From the NCBI GenBank assembly GCA_903813345.2, contig CAIIXF020000011.1:21125754-21189753 (forward strand): a stretch of 64,000 nucleotides of DNA, given 5' to 3'. The stretch is from Owenia fusiformis. Lineage: Eukaryota > Annelida > Polychaeta > Sabellida > Oweniidae. Under the pieces are notes generated by a model. The model worked only from the letters and a program-made list of their open reading frames with translations. It was not told where the DNA came from and did not search any database. This document shows, in pieces, positions 12,426 to 25,842 of the stretch. Numbering within the stretch: position 1 is the stretch's first letter; every line of letters starts with the position of its first letter. The translations under genes were made by a program, and so were the position numbers.

Positions 12426-14090
12426 TTTTTGCATCTCAGTGTGCTTAGATATACCCACTCTTATATTGTGACGCATGCACTGGCGGCCATTTTGAAAAAT
12501 GGGTGATACGCCCATTTAGCTACAATTGTTGCAATGCTATCACATATTTTCTTACTCTAGAGGTAACTCTTAACCTTCCAAAAAATCACTATGGCGATTA
12601 TTCCCCTAATTTGATACCGACCAACCCCCCAGGCTGATCGCCTAATACATGTACACTACATAACAAATGTACAGATTAGGCCATTCAAAATTAATTGTAT
12701 GTTGGCATTCTGATGAATGGCCTTGTATTAAAAAGTACAAAACCTTTATTTATTTAAATGGTTTTATATATTATTCAATAGTGAAAATGCAATAACATAC
12801 TGTGGCAAAGCAAGTAACACACCTCTTGATTCAGATGACCTGTTAATGAAGACAATACTGAAGCTCATATATAATTCAAGATCACAATTCCCCTTGTCAT
12901 TTATATGCATTACGAGTACAGAGTACATGGGAACATTTTGTTTTTTCTGAAAACATAGAATTTAGTGACATTATTTAAAAAAACATCTTTGAAGGGCCTA
13001 AGTGTTTTTCTAAATAGGGTATAAGTTATTATATCATTATTATTTATTAATAAGCAATCCTTTGAGTGCCATGCCATTTATACATGATGCTGCCTTATAT
13101 TTTATGATATATGTTGAAAGACGATTTCTCTGAATTATTTGTGTTTCAAATATGGGAACTGCAAATTGGGAAATAACTTTAAGATTAAGTCTTCATACAG
13201 ACATTTAATTTCATATTCCAGAGCAAATGCAAATGGGCATTTATTAAAAGTGACCCCACAACTATTTAGAATATGGCAAACATTTTTTAGAAAACTGGCG
13301 AGAAGCAATTGAAATAAGAAAATCCATTCTCATGGAAGTGCCCTTGTGTTCATTTAATTGCAGTCATTTTATCCTAATTGCCCATGGGCATTTAAAACAA
13401 AAATCATATCCCATTCTTAAAACATGCTTAGGATACTGTTGGAGTCTCAAAGGGCAACAAGAACATTCATTTTTGAAACAGGAACATTTAATCCCCCTAA
13501 AAATGCCCATATGGGGATTTATTCTCAAGACTTTCTTGTAATTGCCCGTGAGAATTTATTAAGAATATCCATTCACATGTCTTATTATCAGTCACATTCA
13601 AAATTAAGCCAATTGCTTTCATTTCTTGTATTAGAAAACGGCAAAGGTTTGACAAAAATAGCATCTCTCAAAGTTGACCTTTAAACCACCCTAATGTCAA
13701 GGTCAAATGTCAAAATTCTCAGAAATAACATTTTAAGTAATAAGTCAAGAGTACTTCCTCTTCAATTCCATGTCAATATATACTTGTTTTGTAGGGGGGC
13801 TAAAAGAGGGGTTTACCGCCAACTGTCCTTTATGAGTTTAAAAGCTGTGCAAGCAAAAAGTGTTACAGTACACTACCATATTATTGTAAAAATAATGATT
13901 TATGACAATTATGTATAGAAATCCTATGAGGATTTAAGAAACTAATTTTGGTGACTAACATGACATCATTGCCACCTTTTTAAACCAATTATCACAAAAG
14001 AAACCAACTCTTCAATCCCCACTGTAACCAAATTATATTTCAGAAGTTGAAGATCTGAAAATAGAACCTGTATCAGCATCATACTTTGTA
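12426..14090. other. No gene seen
   Basis: AT-rich sequence without splice-bounded open frames I can support. Several short repeats of aaatgcccat/tgggcattta occur at 13230-13520. Confidence 0.55.
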
Positions 14091-14091
14091 T

Positions 14092-14200
14092 AATGAACAA
14101 CTTTTGAATGCCAAACACTGAACAGTGACTGCCAAACACCATCCAGAATAACTTGGAGAATAAAACAATATTTCATCACATGTGGTGGTGTTATAAGGAC
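14092..14200 (+). mobile_element. Right part of a family H element
   Basis: Contains gaatgccaaacactgaac...caaacaccatcc, then gagaataaaacaatat, and a decayed terminal hairpin catcacatgtggtggtg. Confidence 0.55.
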
Positions 14201-14655
14201 ATGTTAATATCCTGTTTCTTGTATGTGGCATTCTTCATGGTTTCTTTGGTTTCCCCAAACCCATTTTAAAACATATTGTGTTTCATCAGGCCTTTTCTTA
14301 TCTGACTTTGAGAGATAAGAATTAGAAGTTATGGAAACCACAATATAATAATTGTCAATCAGTTGTTTCATCAATGAGAAAGTTCTAAAAGGCATGAACA
14401 AGACCTCTCTCATTGTGGTTATAAAAGGTTTTGAGTATCATAATCTGTGTAATAGACAATAAATGAATTGTCTTTTAGTAAACTATTTTACTCAAATGTC
14501 AAAGATAATAAGGTAATTACCAGTTTCTCCACCAGGTGGCTAAAACGGGTCAGATAACATGGCAGACCATGGTAAATAAAGGGAAAGTTTCCGAAAGCTT
14601 GAATTTTCAATAGATTCAATTGAAGTTTAATAACATATAACATTTTAGAGTTTAA

Positions 14656-16943
14656 CAAGGCATTAACATGACAAAATGTCACCACCTAGTTGCTCACAAT
14701 ATTATGAGTTCAAACTTAAGTCAGATTTGAATTTCTGAGAACTTGTAAAGTCAAATTTGAACTTCTGAAAAGATGAAGATGATTTTGAAAAACAAATTTG
14801 GTCAATTTGAAGCAAGTTGAAAACAGACCTTTTTGACCTTTTTTGACCTTGAGAAGGTCATTAAAGGTCAAATGTCAAATCTAAAGTCAGATTTGAATTT
14901 CTGAGAACATGTAGATGATTTTGAAAAAAAAATTAGTCAATTTGAAGCAAGTTGAAAAAAGACCTTTTTGACCTTTTTTGACCTTGACAAGGTCATTGAA
15001 GGTCAAATGTCAAATCTAAAGTCATATTTGAATTTCTGAGAACATGTAGATGATTTTGAAAAAAATTTAGTCAATTTGAAGCAAGATGAAAAAATACCTT
15101 TTTGACCTTTTTTGACATTGAGAAGGTCATTGAAGGTCAAATGTCAAATCTAAAGTCAGATTTGAATTTCTGAGAACATGTAGATGATTTTGAAAAAAAA
15201 AATTAGTCAATTTGAAGCAAGTTGAAAAAGACCTTTTTGACCTTTTTTGACCTTGACAAGGTCATTGAAGGTCAAATGTCAAATCTAAAGACATTATTGA
15301 ATTTCTGAGAACATGTAGATGATTTTGAAAAAAAATTTAGTCAATTTGAAGCAAGATGAAAAAATACCTTTTTGACCTTTTTTGACATTGAGAAGGTCAT
15401 TGAAGGTCAAATCTAAAGACATATTTGAATTTCTGAGAACATGTAGATGATTTTGAAAAAAAATTTAGTCAATTTGAAGCAAGATGAAAAAATACCTTTT
15501 TGACCTTTTTTGACATTGAGAAGGTCATTGAAGGTCAAATGTCAAATCTAAAGTCAGATTTGAATTTCTGAGAACATGTAGATGATTTTGAAAAAAAAAA
15601 TTAGTCAATTTGAAGCAAGTTGAAAAAGACCTTTTTGACCTTTTTTGACCTTGACAAGGTCATTGAAGGTCAAATGTCAAATCTAAAGACATTATTGAAT
15701 TTCTGAGAACATGTAGATGATTTTGAAAAAAAATTTAGTCAATTTGAAGCAAGATGAAAAAATACCTTTTTGACCTTTTTTGACATTGAGAAGGTCATTG
15801 AAGGTCAAATGTCAAATCTAAAGTCAGATTTGAATTTCTGAGAACATGTAGATGATTTTGAAAAAAAAATTTAGTCAATTTGAAGCAAGTTGAAAAAAGA
15901 CCTTTTTGACCTTTTTTGACTTTGAGAAGGTCATTGAAGGTCAAATGTCAAATCTTAAGTCAAATCTCAAGTCAGATTTGAATTTCTGAGAACACGTAGA
16001 TGATTTTGAAAATTTTTTTTAGTCAATTTGAAGCAAGTTGAAAACAGACCTTTTTGACCTTTTTTGACCTTGAGAAGGTCATTGAAGGTCAAATGTCAAA
16101 TCTTAAGTCAGATTTGAATTTCTGAGAACACGTAGATGATTTTGAAAAAAAAATTTAGTCAATTTGAAGCAAGTTGAAAACAGACCTTTTTGACCTTTTT
16201 GACCTTTTTTGACCTTGAGAAGGTCATTGAAGGTCAAATGTCAAATCTAAAGTCAGATTTGAATTTCTGAGAACATGTAGATGATTTTGAAAAAAAAATT
16301 TAGTCAATTTGAAGCAAGTTGAAAAAAGACCTTTTTGACCTTTTTTGACCTTGAGAAGGTCATTGAAGGTCAAATGTCAAATCTTAAGTCAAATCTTAAC
16401 TCAGATTTGAATTTCTGAGAACACTTAGATGATTTTGAAAAAAAAATTTAGTCAATTTGAAGCAAGTTGAAAACAGACCTTTTTGACCTTTTTTGACCTT
16501 GAGAAGGTCATTGAAGGTCAAATGTCAAATCTAAAGTCAGATTTGAAGGTCAAATGTCAAATCTTAAGTCAGATTTGAATTTCTGAGAACATGTAGATGA
16601 TTTTGAAAAAAAATTTAGTCAATGTGAAGCAAGTTGAAAAAAGACCTTTTTGACCTTGAGAAGGTCATTGAAGGTCAAATGTCAAATCTAAAGTCAGATT
16701 TGAACTTCTGAGAACATGTAGATGATTTAGAAAAAAATTGAAGTCAGTCTAAACAGTATTTGTTAAGTTATAGGAAGTTGTAAGAAATTGTTACAGACGC
16801 CGGACGCCAACCACCAACCACCAACCGCCGGACGCCGTCGCAAAAAAAACGGAGACCATAACAATATGTCACCACTTTTGGTGGTGACATAAAAAAAAAC
16901 GGAGACCATAACAATATGTCACCACTTTTGGTGGTGACATAAT
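14656..16943 (+). mobile_element. Expanded family H element: hairpin-ended transposon with a 2-kb internal tandem array
   Basis: The left end aacaaggcattaacatgacaaaatgtcaccacctag and the right end gttacagacgcc...accataacaatatgtcaccac..gtggtgacat are those of the short copies at 4741 and 40870. The right terminal 49-bp segment (cggagaccataac... to the hairpin) is duplicated. About 15 tandem units lie between. The layout (distinct ends, terminal hairpin, variable core repeats) resembles Helentron-related DINE/pearl elements; that assignment is inference. Confidence 0.75.
14700..16740. repeat. Tandem array of about 15 units of about 137 bp
   Basis: Each unit reads gtcagatttgaatttctgag, aacatgtagatgattttg, gtcaatttgaagcaagttg, gacctttttgaccttttttg, aaggtcattgaaggtcaaat. 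Units vary from about 125 to 150 bp, and two alternating variants (with gacattattg or gtcagatttg) point to higher-order duplication. Confidence 0.95.
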
Positions 16944-16944
16944 A

Positions 16945-19900
16945 ATTATACAATACATATGTCCTATATAAGAAAAGATATTTCACTTTTCATAAGTTTA
17001 CAACATACATATATAATAGGGTCTCTTAGGGAGAATCTTCCCAACCTAGAAGTCACATTTTCAAAGAAAATTGAAAGGAGGATGAAAAGTAGCGCAACAG
17101 ATTTCGAACAGTCATATGTTGGATTCCCATGTTATTTTCCCATAGGGAAAACTCATGCGATCCATTGCTTCAACTTAATTTTGGTCACCCATAATGGATA
17201 TCTTTAAAACCCCTAAAGGCATTACTTATTCCTTTAAAGGGGTTAAATGTGTGCCAAAATGTAGCATATCGATGCAACAAAAATTGAAGGGGTTGAAAAT
17301 CAGGACAACATTTCCGAAAAACATGTCAGTGGGTTGTCTGCACCATCCATGTCTCAAAGTCCAAATGTTTAATTCATCAAATATTTCTTCATACTTCAAA
17401 AAAGATTATCTTTTTAACACCAATGCAACGATTGAACAGAGGACACACTAATAAAATGCCATATTCAATGGGCCACTTCAATGTTTTAGCATAGCAAAAA
17501 TATTTTGCAACATTAGTGATGTCATTATGACTCACTCAGGTGGCAAAAACCTTTTGAAAAAAAATTGAAATTTTTTTTTCAATGTCAATCTTTTCTAAAT
17601 AAGCTAAACTTTAATAATAAACTAATGTTGATTGTCTAACCAGGTCAAAAGGAAGAATATATTATGTTTTGAAATGCATTTTTACTGAACCATTTTCATG
17701 CACTGATAAGTTCATTCTCCCTTATTTATGAACTGAGTTCTTAATTTCTTCGGCAAAAAACATGCGAGGATGAATGCTCTGCATTGGTATCAATCGTGGC
17801 TTACTAAAAGATACATGCGACCTCTAAAAGTTAGTTTTAAATAAATTCACAAGTCCTTCAAAAACCACTTTTTGAAATTAAAAAAAAAAGTTTCACATAT
17901 AACACTTTGATAGCATTGGGTAATATAAGCTTAAGTGATTTAAACTTTATATGGGGACTTTAAATGTACCTTCATAAGTAGATCTCAAATATGATATCAC
18001 TTTGTCTATTTTGAATATTAAATGACTTAAATCAGGATTATTTCTACTTGCATCTATATTGTAATGTATCGACTCACACCAATACAATATTTAAGTTTTA
18101 TGTTTAAAAAACTCTGGTATCAGAGGTATAACAATCGTATCTCCTATGCTGGGAATATTATAAATATTTGTGAAATGAATTAAAAACGTCATATTCTTCA
18201 ATATTGTTATCTTTAATTAATTTGATTCATTAAATGCTTTAAATAATTCACTTATATAGAGTACAGCAGAGAACAAATGGGAAAATTAAAATGCAAAATT
18301 TGTTTGAAAACTTTGAAAACTGTTTTTATTAATCTCTAGAACTTACAAGGGTTTGAAAAATAATTTGCTATTCAAATCATCAATCAGTTGGAATGTCTCC
18401 CTATTTAAAATAGAAAATGTATTACAAATTTGGAATTATTCTTGTTATTCAAATTAAATGGCTCCAGCTAATAAAACATTTTCTTCCTAATTGCATTTCT
18501 ACGAAATGGCATAAAAAAGTGTTAATAATTTTTTTACTCACACTTACCTTTCCTTACATTGAATTTCCTTCCCTTGTACTTGAATAAAAAACATATAATT
18601 TATAATAAAAGGCTTCTATAAAATAGAATACTGAAGGTTCTATACCAATTTACTTACCTAGTAAAATATTAATTTGTCACTTTTTTGTCTTTTCAGCAGT
18701 TTTCTTTGTTTCCTGATTGGTGCTCCTAAAGTAAGACACTTCAATGTAACATGTTCTACCAAACCTGGAAAACAATGTGGCGTTATTTTAATACATATGT
18801 GAAGTCAACACTTGATGTGAGTATATGTGATATGACTTGAATATACAAGCACAACTTCTATATATGTTTTAAACCTAATATTTGAGCTTAGAATTCATAA
18901 AATACTTACCAATTGCAAGCTCAAATTATCTCACTTTTTTTTCGGGTCCAACTCGGTGCAAATAAATTAGGCTAAATGTAATTACCTTTCGCAACTCACA
19001 AATGAATACTTTCAATTGTACTGAAATCAACTTGTAACCCAAAACAATCCTCTGAACTGCCTTATAAGGTTATCGTAAGAATTCCCACTCCAGCAACTCC
19101 CACTGCTTGAATCTAACTTCCCCCACTCAATTTCTGTTGAATTATACATTTCTTGTATTTTAACAATATCAATCTTATGATTTTTTCTGAATAAACCAAT
19201 CCAATTAGCAAATCCATATTTAAAAAAATAAAAAGGAGTTTTTGAAAATTGCATTATGGTTAGAGTTTTAAAAATTGAACTTAAACCGATTGCATAACAC
19301 ATGCTCATTGACTGCTAAGAAAAGTATTTCTTAAAACTTACCAATATCTTTCCAAGGATTGACTGTTTTTAATGCTGATGGTAATGCCCTGTCTGTATTA
19401 TCCTTTTATCCTCAAATATGTTTCTAAACTGAAACTGAAGCTTATATGATTCTTTCAATACTATTCTGAGAAAAAATTATAAATGTTTTAAAAAAATTTA
19501 GATTTTATATTCCATACCGTGTTGAAACATCATGAGGATAATAATGAAACTGATAAAGCTTACGCAAATAACAAAAAACAGAAAGTCCCCTGCATTAGAT
19601 GTATTAATTTGATTTCATCGTATCTTATATAAGTATGAGGCATTTGAGGCGCCTACTTAACGTATATTACTTTCATTGTGTGGAGACCATTCATGCAATC
19701 TGTCGAAAACCTCAAGTTTCAAACTACAAATTAATTTCATCTCCAATAAAGAGTCTTCATTGAGTTGTATTACCTCCACTTAATGAACGCATCAATAATA
19801 AGTATCAATTCAAAAATTAAGTATTAATCATAAACGGATGTGTAGCTTTTGTTCATGAAATTAACAGAGGAGTTTGATATTGTGTAGGGTATGTTTTTTA

Positions 19901-20317
19901 ACTTACGTTTGACCTGAATCTAATGAGGAAATTTGGGTTAATAATGAGTGAAATATAAAAACTACAATGACGCATGCTATCTTGATGCACTTGGGGATCG
20001 AGTTGATCTTTGACTTAAAAAGAGCAGCGCCAAGTCATAGCAAATGCCTATTAGCCAAATACTCATTAGATAGTGTAATCTTCATCAAGGTATTTATGCA
20101 TATCTAAAAGGATAGGTATCGATATGGAGAACTGAATTCAACAATGTTTTTCTCTTAAACCAATCATTGAAAACATTCTGTAAAAAACACGGTATTTTAT
20201 GTAATGTTGACTGATTGACAACAATTTAATGCGAAAATTATTTAGAAATATTTTATATAACTGTTTTTGTTAATATTTTTTGTTTTTCTAGTGCAATTGT
20301 TTTTGCTCCTTTCTACC
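16945..20317. other. No gene seen; AT-rich
   Basis: Open frames here are short and lack coding character. A 93-codon minus-strand frame at 19027-19308 has an acceptor-like tract before it but resembles nothing I know. Confidence 0.5.
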
Positions 20318-20324
20318 AATTCAT

Positions 20325-20640
20325 GAGAATGAAATAAAATGTCTTTCCAAACCTTGTTGGAACAAAATAGCATATACAACATGTTTTTAGACCTCTCAAT
20401 ATTATAGTTATACAAAGGAATTTTTGGTTGATTTTAAAAAAGTATTCAAAAAATTAAAACAAAATCCCCCCAAAATAGATAAAAATCAAGATAAACCTTT
20501 TATTTCATTAACAAGATACTTTTTTTAAATCAACCAAAATCTCCTTTGTACAATTACAATATTGAGAGACCTAAACATGTTGTGTTTATGCCGTTTTGTT
20601 CCAATGAGGTTCGGAAAGATGTTTCATTTGACTCTGGAAA
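20325..20640. mobile_element. Foldback element, about 315 bp
   Basis: Left arm (gtctttccaaacc..ttggaacaaaa..aacatgtttttagacctctcaatatt) is repeated in reverse complement on the right (aatattgagagacctaaacatgttg..ttttgttccaatgaggttcgg). The arms are about 110-120 bp and slightly diverged. Confidence 0.75.
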
Positions 20641-20994
20641 CATGATATCAAGAACAAAACAAGCGTTTGATGTGTTTTCTAAAACAATATAGATGAAATT
20701 ATATATACATTTGTCCAATTATATTGTCACCATTCAAAAGATGACCATTAAATTGACAATCTGTAAAATTTTCAGAATTTTCTGATGACTGGTTTAAGAG
20801 AAATGTGTGTTCAAAAAGTTCGCCATATCAATACCCATCTTTTCAACAAAATTGCTCCACTACTGTTCCAGTAATAGTAAAATACTAAAATAACACATAT
20901 AAAAATGGCCGCCATTTTCCAAACAGTCACATACTTGCCAAAGTGTCACACAACTGTGTACATCTATATACCTAAGGCTTAATTAAAACTGTCA

Positions 20995-21482
20995 CTTTTC
21001 AAAGTCCGATGCTCTACCTGTTGAGCCATAAAGGACTAGCCATACCATATCAGGGTTACACCACCCTCCATCCCCCTCTGAATGACAAACCCCCATTGTA
21101 ACCCTGAATATCCCACTTCTGACACCATGGGTGCCTCTGGGGAATTGAGGTTAACAAGCCAGATACTGTACGTGACAGGGAGTGTGCAAAATTCAATGCC
21201 CTGTGCAGGAATCAAGCAAAGGACCTTCTCCAAAGTATGATGCTCTACCGCTTGAGCCATAAAGGGCTAGCCACTACAGCTGGGCCATGATGGCAACAAT
21301 TGAGGGTCATTACACCATCCCCCTTTGAATGACAATGCCTCATCATAACCCTGAATATATGGAAGAGCAAATCCCACATCAGACACCAATGAAACAACAC
21401 ATGGGCACCTCTGAGGAGCTGTAGCATAACAAGCCACTACAGCCTGGGTTGTACTAGCAACTTGCTATCGAGGGTCATTACA
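20995..21482 (-). mobile_element. Two tandem tRNA-derived SINE copies
   Basis: On the minus strand, ATGGCTCAAGCGGTAGAGCATC (near 21260) and ATGGCTCAACAGGTAGAGCATC (near 21030) are A-box regions. The first is followed by a B-box-like GCTTGATTCCTG. The leader gatagcaagttgcta, also seen at 7322, lies at about 21450-21470. Confidence 0.7.
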
Positions 21483-22504
21483 ATAATGACCTTGTACTGG
21501 AGAAGGTTGTGTATTATAATTTCAACTGATATCATTAGATTATTTGAACAGCATGTGTCAGAACCTTATAAGGAATAGAATAACCGATGAAGAGGAATAA
21601 AAATGAGCACTCAATGCTTCATTTATTTATATATCAACATAGTTTTTATAAACTGAGGCTCATCTATCTTGGGACACCCCATATTTATTGAAAAACAAGA
21701 AAAAGAGCACCTCCTAGGAGTAGCAAATCCCACCTAACAAAACATATTTAACCAAAGTCACCATCGACATTAATCGGCCTATAAATTTGGACCAAACCTG
21801 ATATTTGCTGTTTAAGTTGTTAAATATTTCTCATGACAAATGAATGCTATTTTGAAATCAGCAACCATCTCGAAAGGGCCAAATCCAATAACTGGCAAAG
21901 TTATAAAATATTCCACCTTTTTTAAAAAACTGTCAAATGGAATTTAAGTTATCAAAGATTGCATTCTTTATCAAGTATAGCAACCATTCTGAATCAAGCA
22001 GAATTGGTAATTTCTTCTTGAACAGAGGTCTAATGCCAATCAAGCATTAGCATATAAAAGATCCAAATCCAGGAACCAGTATTTGAGTTATTGCCTGGAC
22101 AGAAGAACGCACAAATGGAAGGGAGGGACAAGGAGGGATAGAATGACAGGTTCATCATAAACTCTCTCTGTATATACTATAAATGTTTTAAGGTACACAG
22201 AAAGGTTAGGTAAAGTAAAATTAAATACATAAATATTTTGTTCCTTCTTTATTTCAATCATTTTTTAAGTTAAAGATAATCCTTTGATCTGGCTAAACCA
22301 ATCAGAATACTGAGAATAAGACCGATAAAAATACAGCTACCCAATCAAAATAGAATTCACTAACTTTTATGCTTCCATAAGTACTTGGCAATCATTTCTG
22401 ACTGAAACTCTAATTAAAGACCATGACAGCTACATGTATATTTGGGGTCATGAAGATCTTCTAAGCATCAAAATTGTGGATTAATTTCTCCTATTTTAAG
22501 TCCA
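21483..22504. other. No gene seen
   Basis: No coding signal or clear repeat boundaries. Confidence 0.5.
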
Positions 22505-22705
22505 CTGCACTGGCGGATCTGGGGGGGGGGCTGGAGGGGCCCAAGGAAAAAATTGGGCAAAAAAGTCTCAAGGCCCCAAAAAGTGGGTCTTTTTGGTCAT
22601 TACTGGGCCTTGTGAGGCCTTATTTTTTAATATCAGGCCAAATTTTGAAGAAAATGGGCCTCAAAATTTTCTTTTCTGTTTTAGGGGCCAAAAATTTTTT
22701 TCCAC
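22505..22705. mobile_element. Second copy of the 'ctggcggatct' MITE, right-truncated
   Basis: The left end cactggcggatctggggg and the repeated gggcctt/aggcctt interior match 5177-5485. No right terminus is present. Confidence 0.6.
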
Positions 22706-22748
22706 GTAAGAGCAGAAGTTTTTTCTAGAGAGATATTCAGGGTATATT

Positions 22749-23213
22749 CAGGCCTGTCAACTGTCCCGCAATTTGCGTATTTGTCACGCATTTGCTGAAG
22801 AATTTGAAGTCACGCCAGTTTTTTTTGCGTGACAGAAAATGTCACGCAAATACGCATTTTACCTGGTAATTGTCACGCAAAAATATTTCTGTAGAAAAAT
22901 TTTCAAAATATGTTGACGATACGGTAAAAATACGAACGTCGGAAAAAACTGAACGCAATTTGTTCGAATTTGTCTCGCGAATCCCGTATGTGTCACGCAT
23001 GTTAATTGGAAATTTTCGTACCTACCCCCCCCCCCCCCCCCCGTTGACGATATCGCGATTTGATTAAATTTGATTAAATGCAATAAAATTGAAAAAAGGT
23101 GCTCAAATTGTGGCCAAGATGTTCAGATTTGGACCAAGGTGTCCAAAATTTGAACAAAGGTGTTCAACATTTGCAAGTCACTCATGTTAGGTGTCCCCAA
23201 GTTGACAGGCCTG
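22749..23213. mobile_element. 'caggcctgtcaac' MITE, copy A
   Basis: Exact terminal inverted repeat caggcctgtcaac / gttgacaggcctg. The interior is rich in gtcacgca words. Flanks tatatt/catatt are a probable 6-bp target duplication with one change. Copy B, in opposite orientation, is at 58753-59100, and a diverged fragment is near 46596. Confidence 0.85.
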
Positions 23214-23694
23214 CATATTGAAATAAATAAGATCTGTCTAATAAAAAGATTACACTGTATTTTATTCAATTTAATTGTAAATACTGTAATTAATCTTAAA
23301 TATCATAAAGCCAATCATCTCTCCAATGCAAAACATGGGCTCTACCACATGATTACACTAGCCTAGTAAGTTTTGTAATCCCAAAAGAATGAGTGAGTGG
23401 GTGGAAGATTTCATTAAATTAGACCATAGAGACAATGTAACCAATATAATACTCTCTAACTGCTTGTTTTCATCAATAACAGCTGTGTTTTGGATCTTCC
23501 CTAGTTGAGGTTAAAGAGAGAATCATATATAGCGAGCAATCCAACAAAACATTGTTTCAATTTTAGAATATTTCTGGCTCATGTCGTTCCTTGTCATGTC
23601 AATTTTCTAAAAATCCTCAAAGGCCACACTTTATTTCAGGAAAACTAGATATTTCTAAAATAATGAATTATTTGGTTACCATTCTTATTATTTG

Positions 23695-24231
23695 CACTGG
23701 TGATCCACTCGATTACGCTGGTTACCAAAACGAACCGTTTTGGTAACAAAATGTCGGAACATCCGGAAGGTACGATTTTCTCGTTTCCTTATTTTACACG
23801 TTGTAGGCAGAATTCCCACGATATTATTTAACACAAACGTGTATCAGTATCATATGTTTAAGAAATTGTACATATTTGCGAACAAATAGTTCAGAAGACA
23901 ACAGAATCGTCGATTTACTTCCTCACTTAAGTTACATAAACGGTTTGGGTTAAAAGTGCAGATCTTAACTGTTTTTCCAAAAACCGTTTATGTAACTTAA
24001 GTGAGGAAGTAAATCGACGATTCTGTTGTCCTCTGAGCTATTTTTTCGCAAACATGTACATTTTCTAAAACATATGACACTGCTGCACGTTGTGATAAAA
24101 AACGTCGTGGGGATTCTGCCTACAACGCGTGAAATAAGGAAAAAAAGGAAAATCGTGCCTTCGACGTTCCGACATTTTGTTACCAAAACGGTTCGTTTTG
24201 GTAACCAGCGTAATCGAGTGGATCACCAGTG
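23695..24231. mobile_element. 537-bp near-perfect palindrome (foldback element), CAC/GTG ends
   Basis: Arms of about 260 bp from cactggtgatccactcgatt inward are almost fully complementary around about 23963. It is flanked by a 5-bp duplication atttg (23690-23694, 24232-24236). No coding capacity. Confidence 0.92.
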
Positions 24232-24527
24232 ATTTGGGAGAATTTAAACATTTTTAACCTATTTTTGCACTTTGAATCCATGATAACTTCATCAATTTAT
24301 AACATATCGCGAATCTTTTGGGTGATATGGCATTTGATATTGTAAGGAATAGATTGGTAGGTCAATTGTACATACTGCTTGCAATTTTGTCACCCCTATA
24401 GATCTGATTCTGCCTTTAAATAGTTTTCTACAATGTATGAAAGGTAAAAATATAGTGTCCTACTTTTTAAAAGTACAAAAATGAAAATGAAACTGAATTT
24501 TCTTCTTTAAATTAGTATTTACAGCGC

Positions 24528-24632
24528 TATACAGTATTGTTTAACAGTGATGTACAGTACTGATTTTACAGTGCTGTACAGTATTGTTTAACAGAGACGT
24601 ACAGTACTGATTTTACAGTGGTGTACAGTACT
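24528..24632. repeat. Minisatellite of 'acagtactgattttacagtg' units
   Basis: About four alternating units of roughly 28-30 bp around gtacagtac and gtttaacag. Confidence 0.85.
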
Positions 24633-24639
24633 ATGTGGA

Positions 24640-25837
24640 CCTATCAGAGAGTGAGGAATATGACAGTGAAATAAGAAAAAGTGTTATTTCATTCTTTTGT
24701 AAAAAGGTCCTACATCACATCTAGGCTTATCACAGCACAGGATATTATTTAATAAAAATCATGTTTATCAAGGGAACAAAATTAAAAAAAAATTTAATGA
24801 TTGCCACTTAACAATATTAAATATCTTTGATATATGATATATGACAGGCCGCATCAGACAAAAGGCGCAGTAGACTCGTGACTGACTAATAGCAAATTGA
24901 TCTGATTAATGAATCGTCTTTGTTTGTCATCAAAACAAGTATTCATTTTTTCAAGGGAACCACAGGAAAGGAAGTTTGATAGCTTTTTATATGGAGTATA
25001 ATAGTACTAAAGTAGTACAGAGGATATAACTTATATCTAGGTTTTATGTGAACTATGGCATCTGTAAGGCGGCCTTAAAGGGGCAACAAGGACTGTAGAG
25101 AAAAAATTTGAAATTTTTAATTTTTCTGAGCTATCAGGGCAACATTTGGCTTAATATCTTCTTTGACATACTTATTTTCTGAAAATGTATGGATAAACTA
25201 TAAATTTCAGCATTAAGAAGTGAAAATTCAGTTCAAAGGTTCTATAAAGGGAGTCCCACTTATAGATTTTTAAGATTCACTACGATTCAAGAGGAATATC
25301 AGCTGAAATAATGTTAATCCAGGGGGTTTCTTTCAAGATAACAAAAAGAATGAAATATCCAAACTTCAATACATTTTTACACTGGTCCATGATCATAGAA
25401 TGGCCCCTCTGCACTAATTGTTGCACCTTTAACTTCTAAAAATTGAGAGAAATATGCAGCATAAAATAAAGTAGGGATAAGCAGTATGATGTAGATGTTC
25501 TATACTGATTCTTTAAAGCTATGGTCGCCATATGCTTGCCATATAGAGCAAATATGACTGAGGCTTTTGTAAGTGAATAGAAAAATAAATTGCTCACATC
25601 ATAAATTGAATATTTAGTTACCAGCTTGAATCTGCACCGCATGCATCAAAACAATTTGACTCCTTTGGGTTGACACAAGATCTTCTTCAATTACCTTATA
25701 AATTGTGTCTGGCTGCAATGGTCTGGCAGTGAGGGTCATGGAGTTTACAAAGTATATCTTGTGTATGACATTTCAGATGATATTTATCAAAATCACATTT
25801 GACTGTGTCAGTGCTGAAATAGTCACACAGGTATAGC
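24640..25837. other. No gene seen
   Basis: AT-rich, with no boundary or motif I can defend. Confidence 0.5.
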
Positions 25838-25842
25838 ATCAT

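Noticed and set aside
14700-16740. Regular repeats considered as a CRISPR array
   Set aside because: Units are head-to-tail without unique spacers, in an animal genome; it is a satellite-type array.
18702-18735. Short plus-strand exon-like segment reading FLIGAPK between cag and gtaaga (integrin-like)
   Set aside because: Only 11 codons, no neighbouring exons found; the resemblance to integrin LLVGAPK is too short to mean anything.
19027-19308. 93-codon minus-strand open frame after a good acceptor tract
   Set aside because: The translation resembles no family I know, no exon partner with matching phase was found, and a single ORF of this size is expected by chance in 64 kb.
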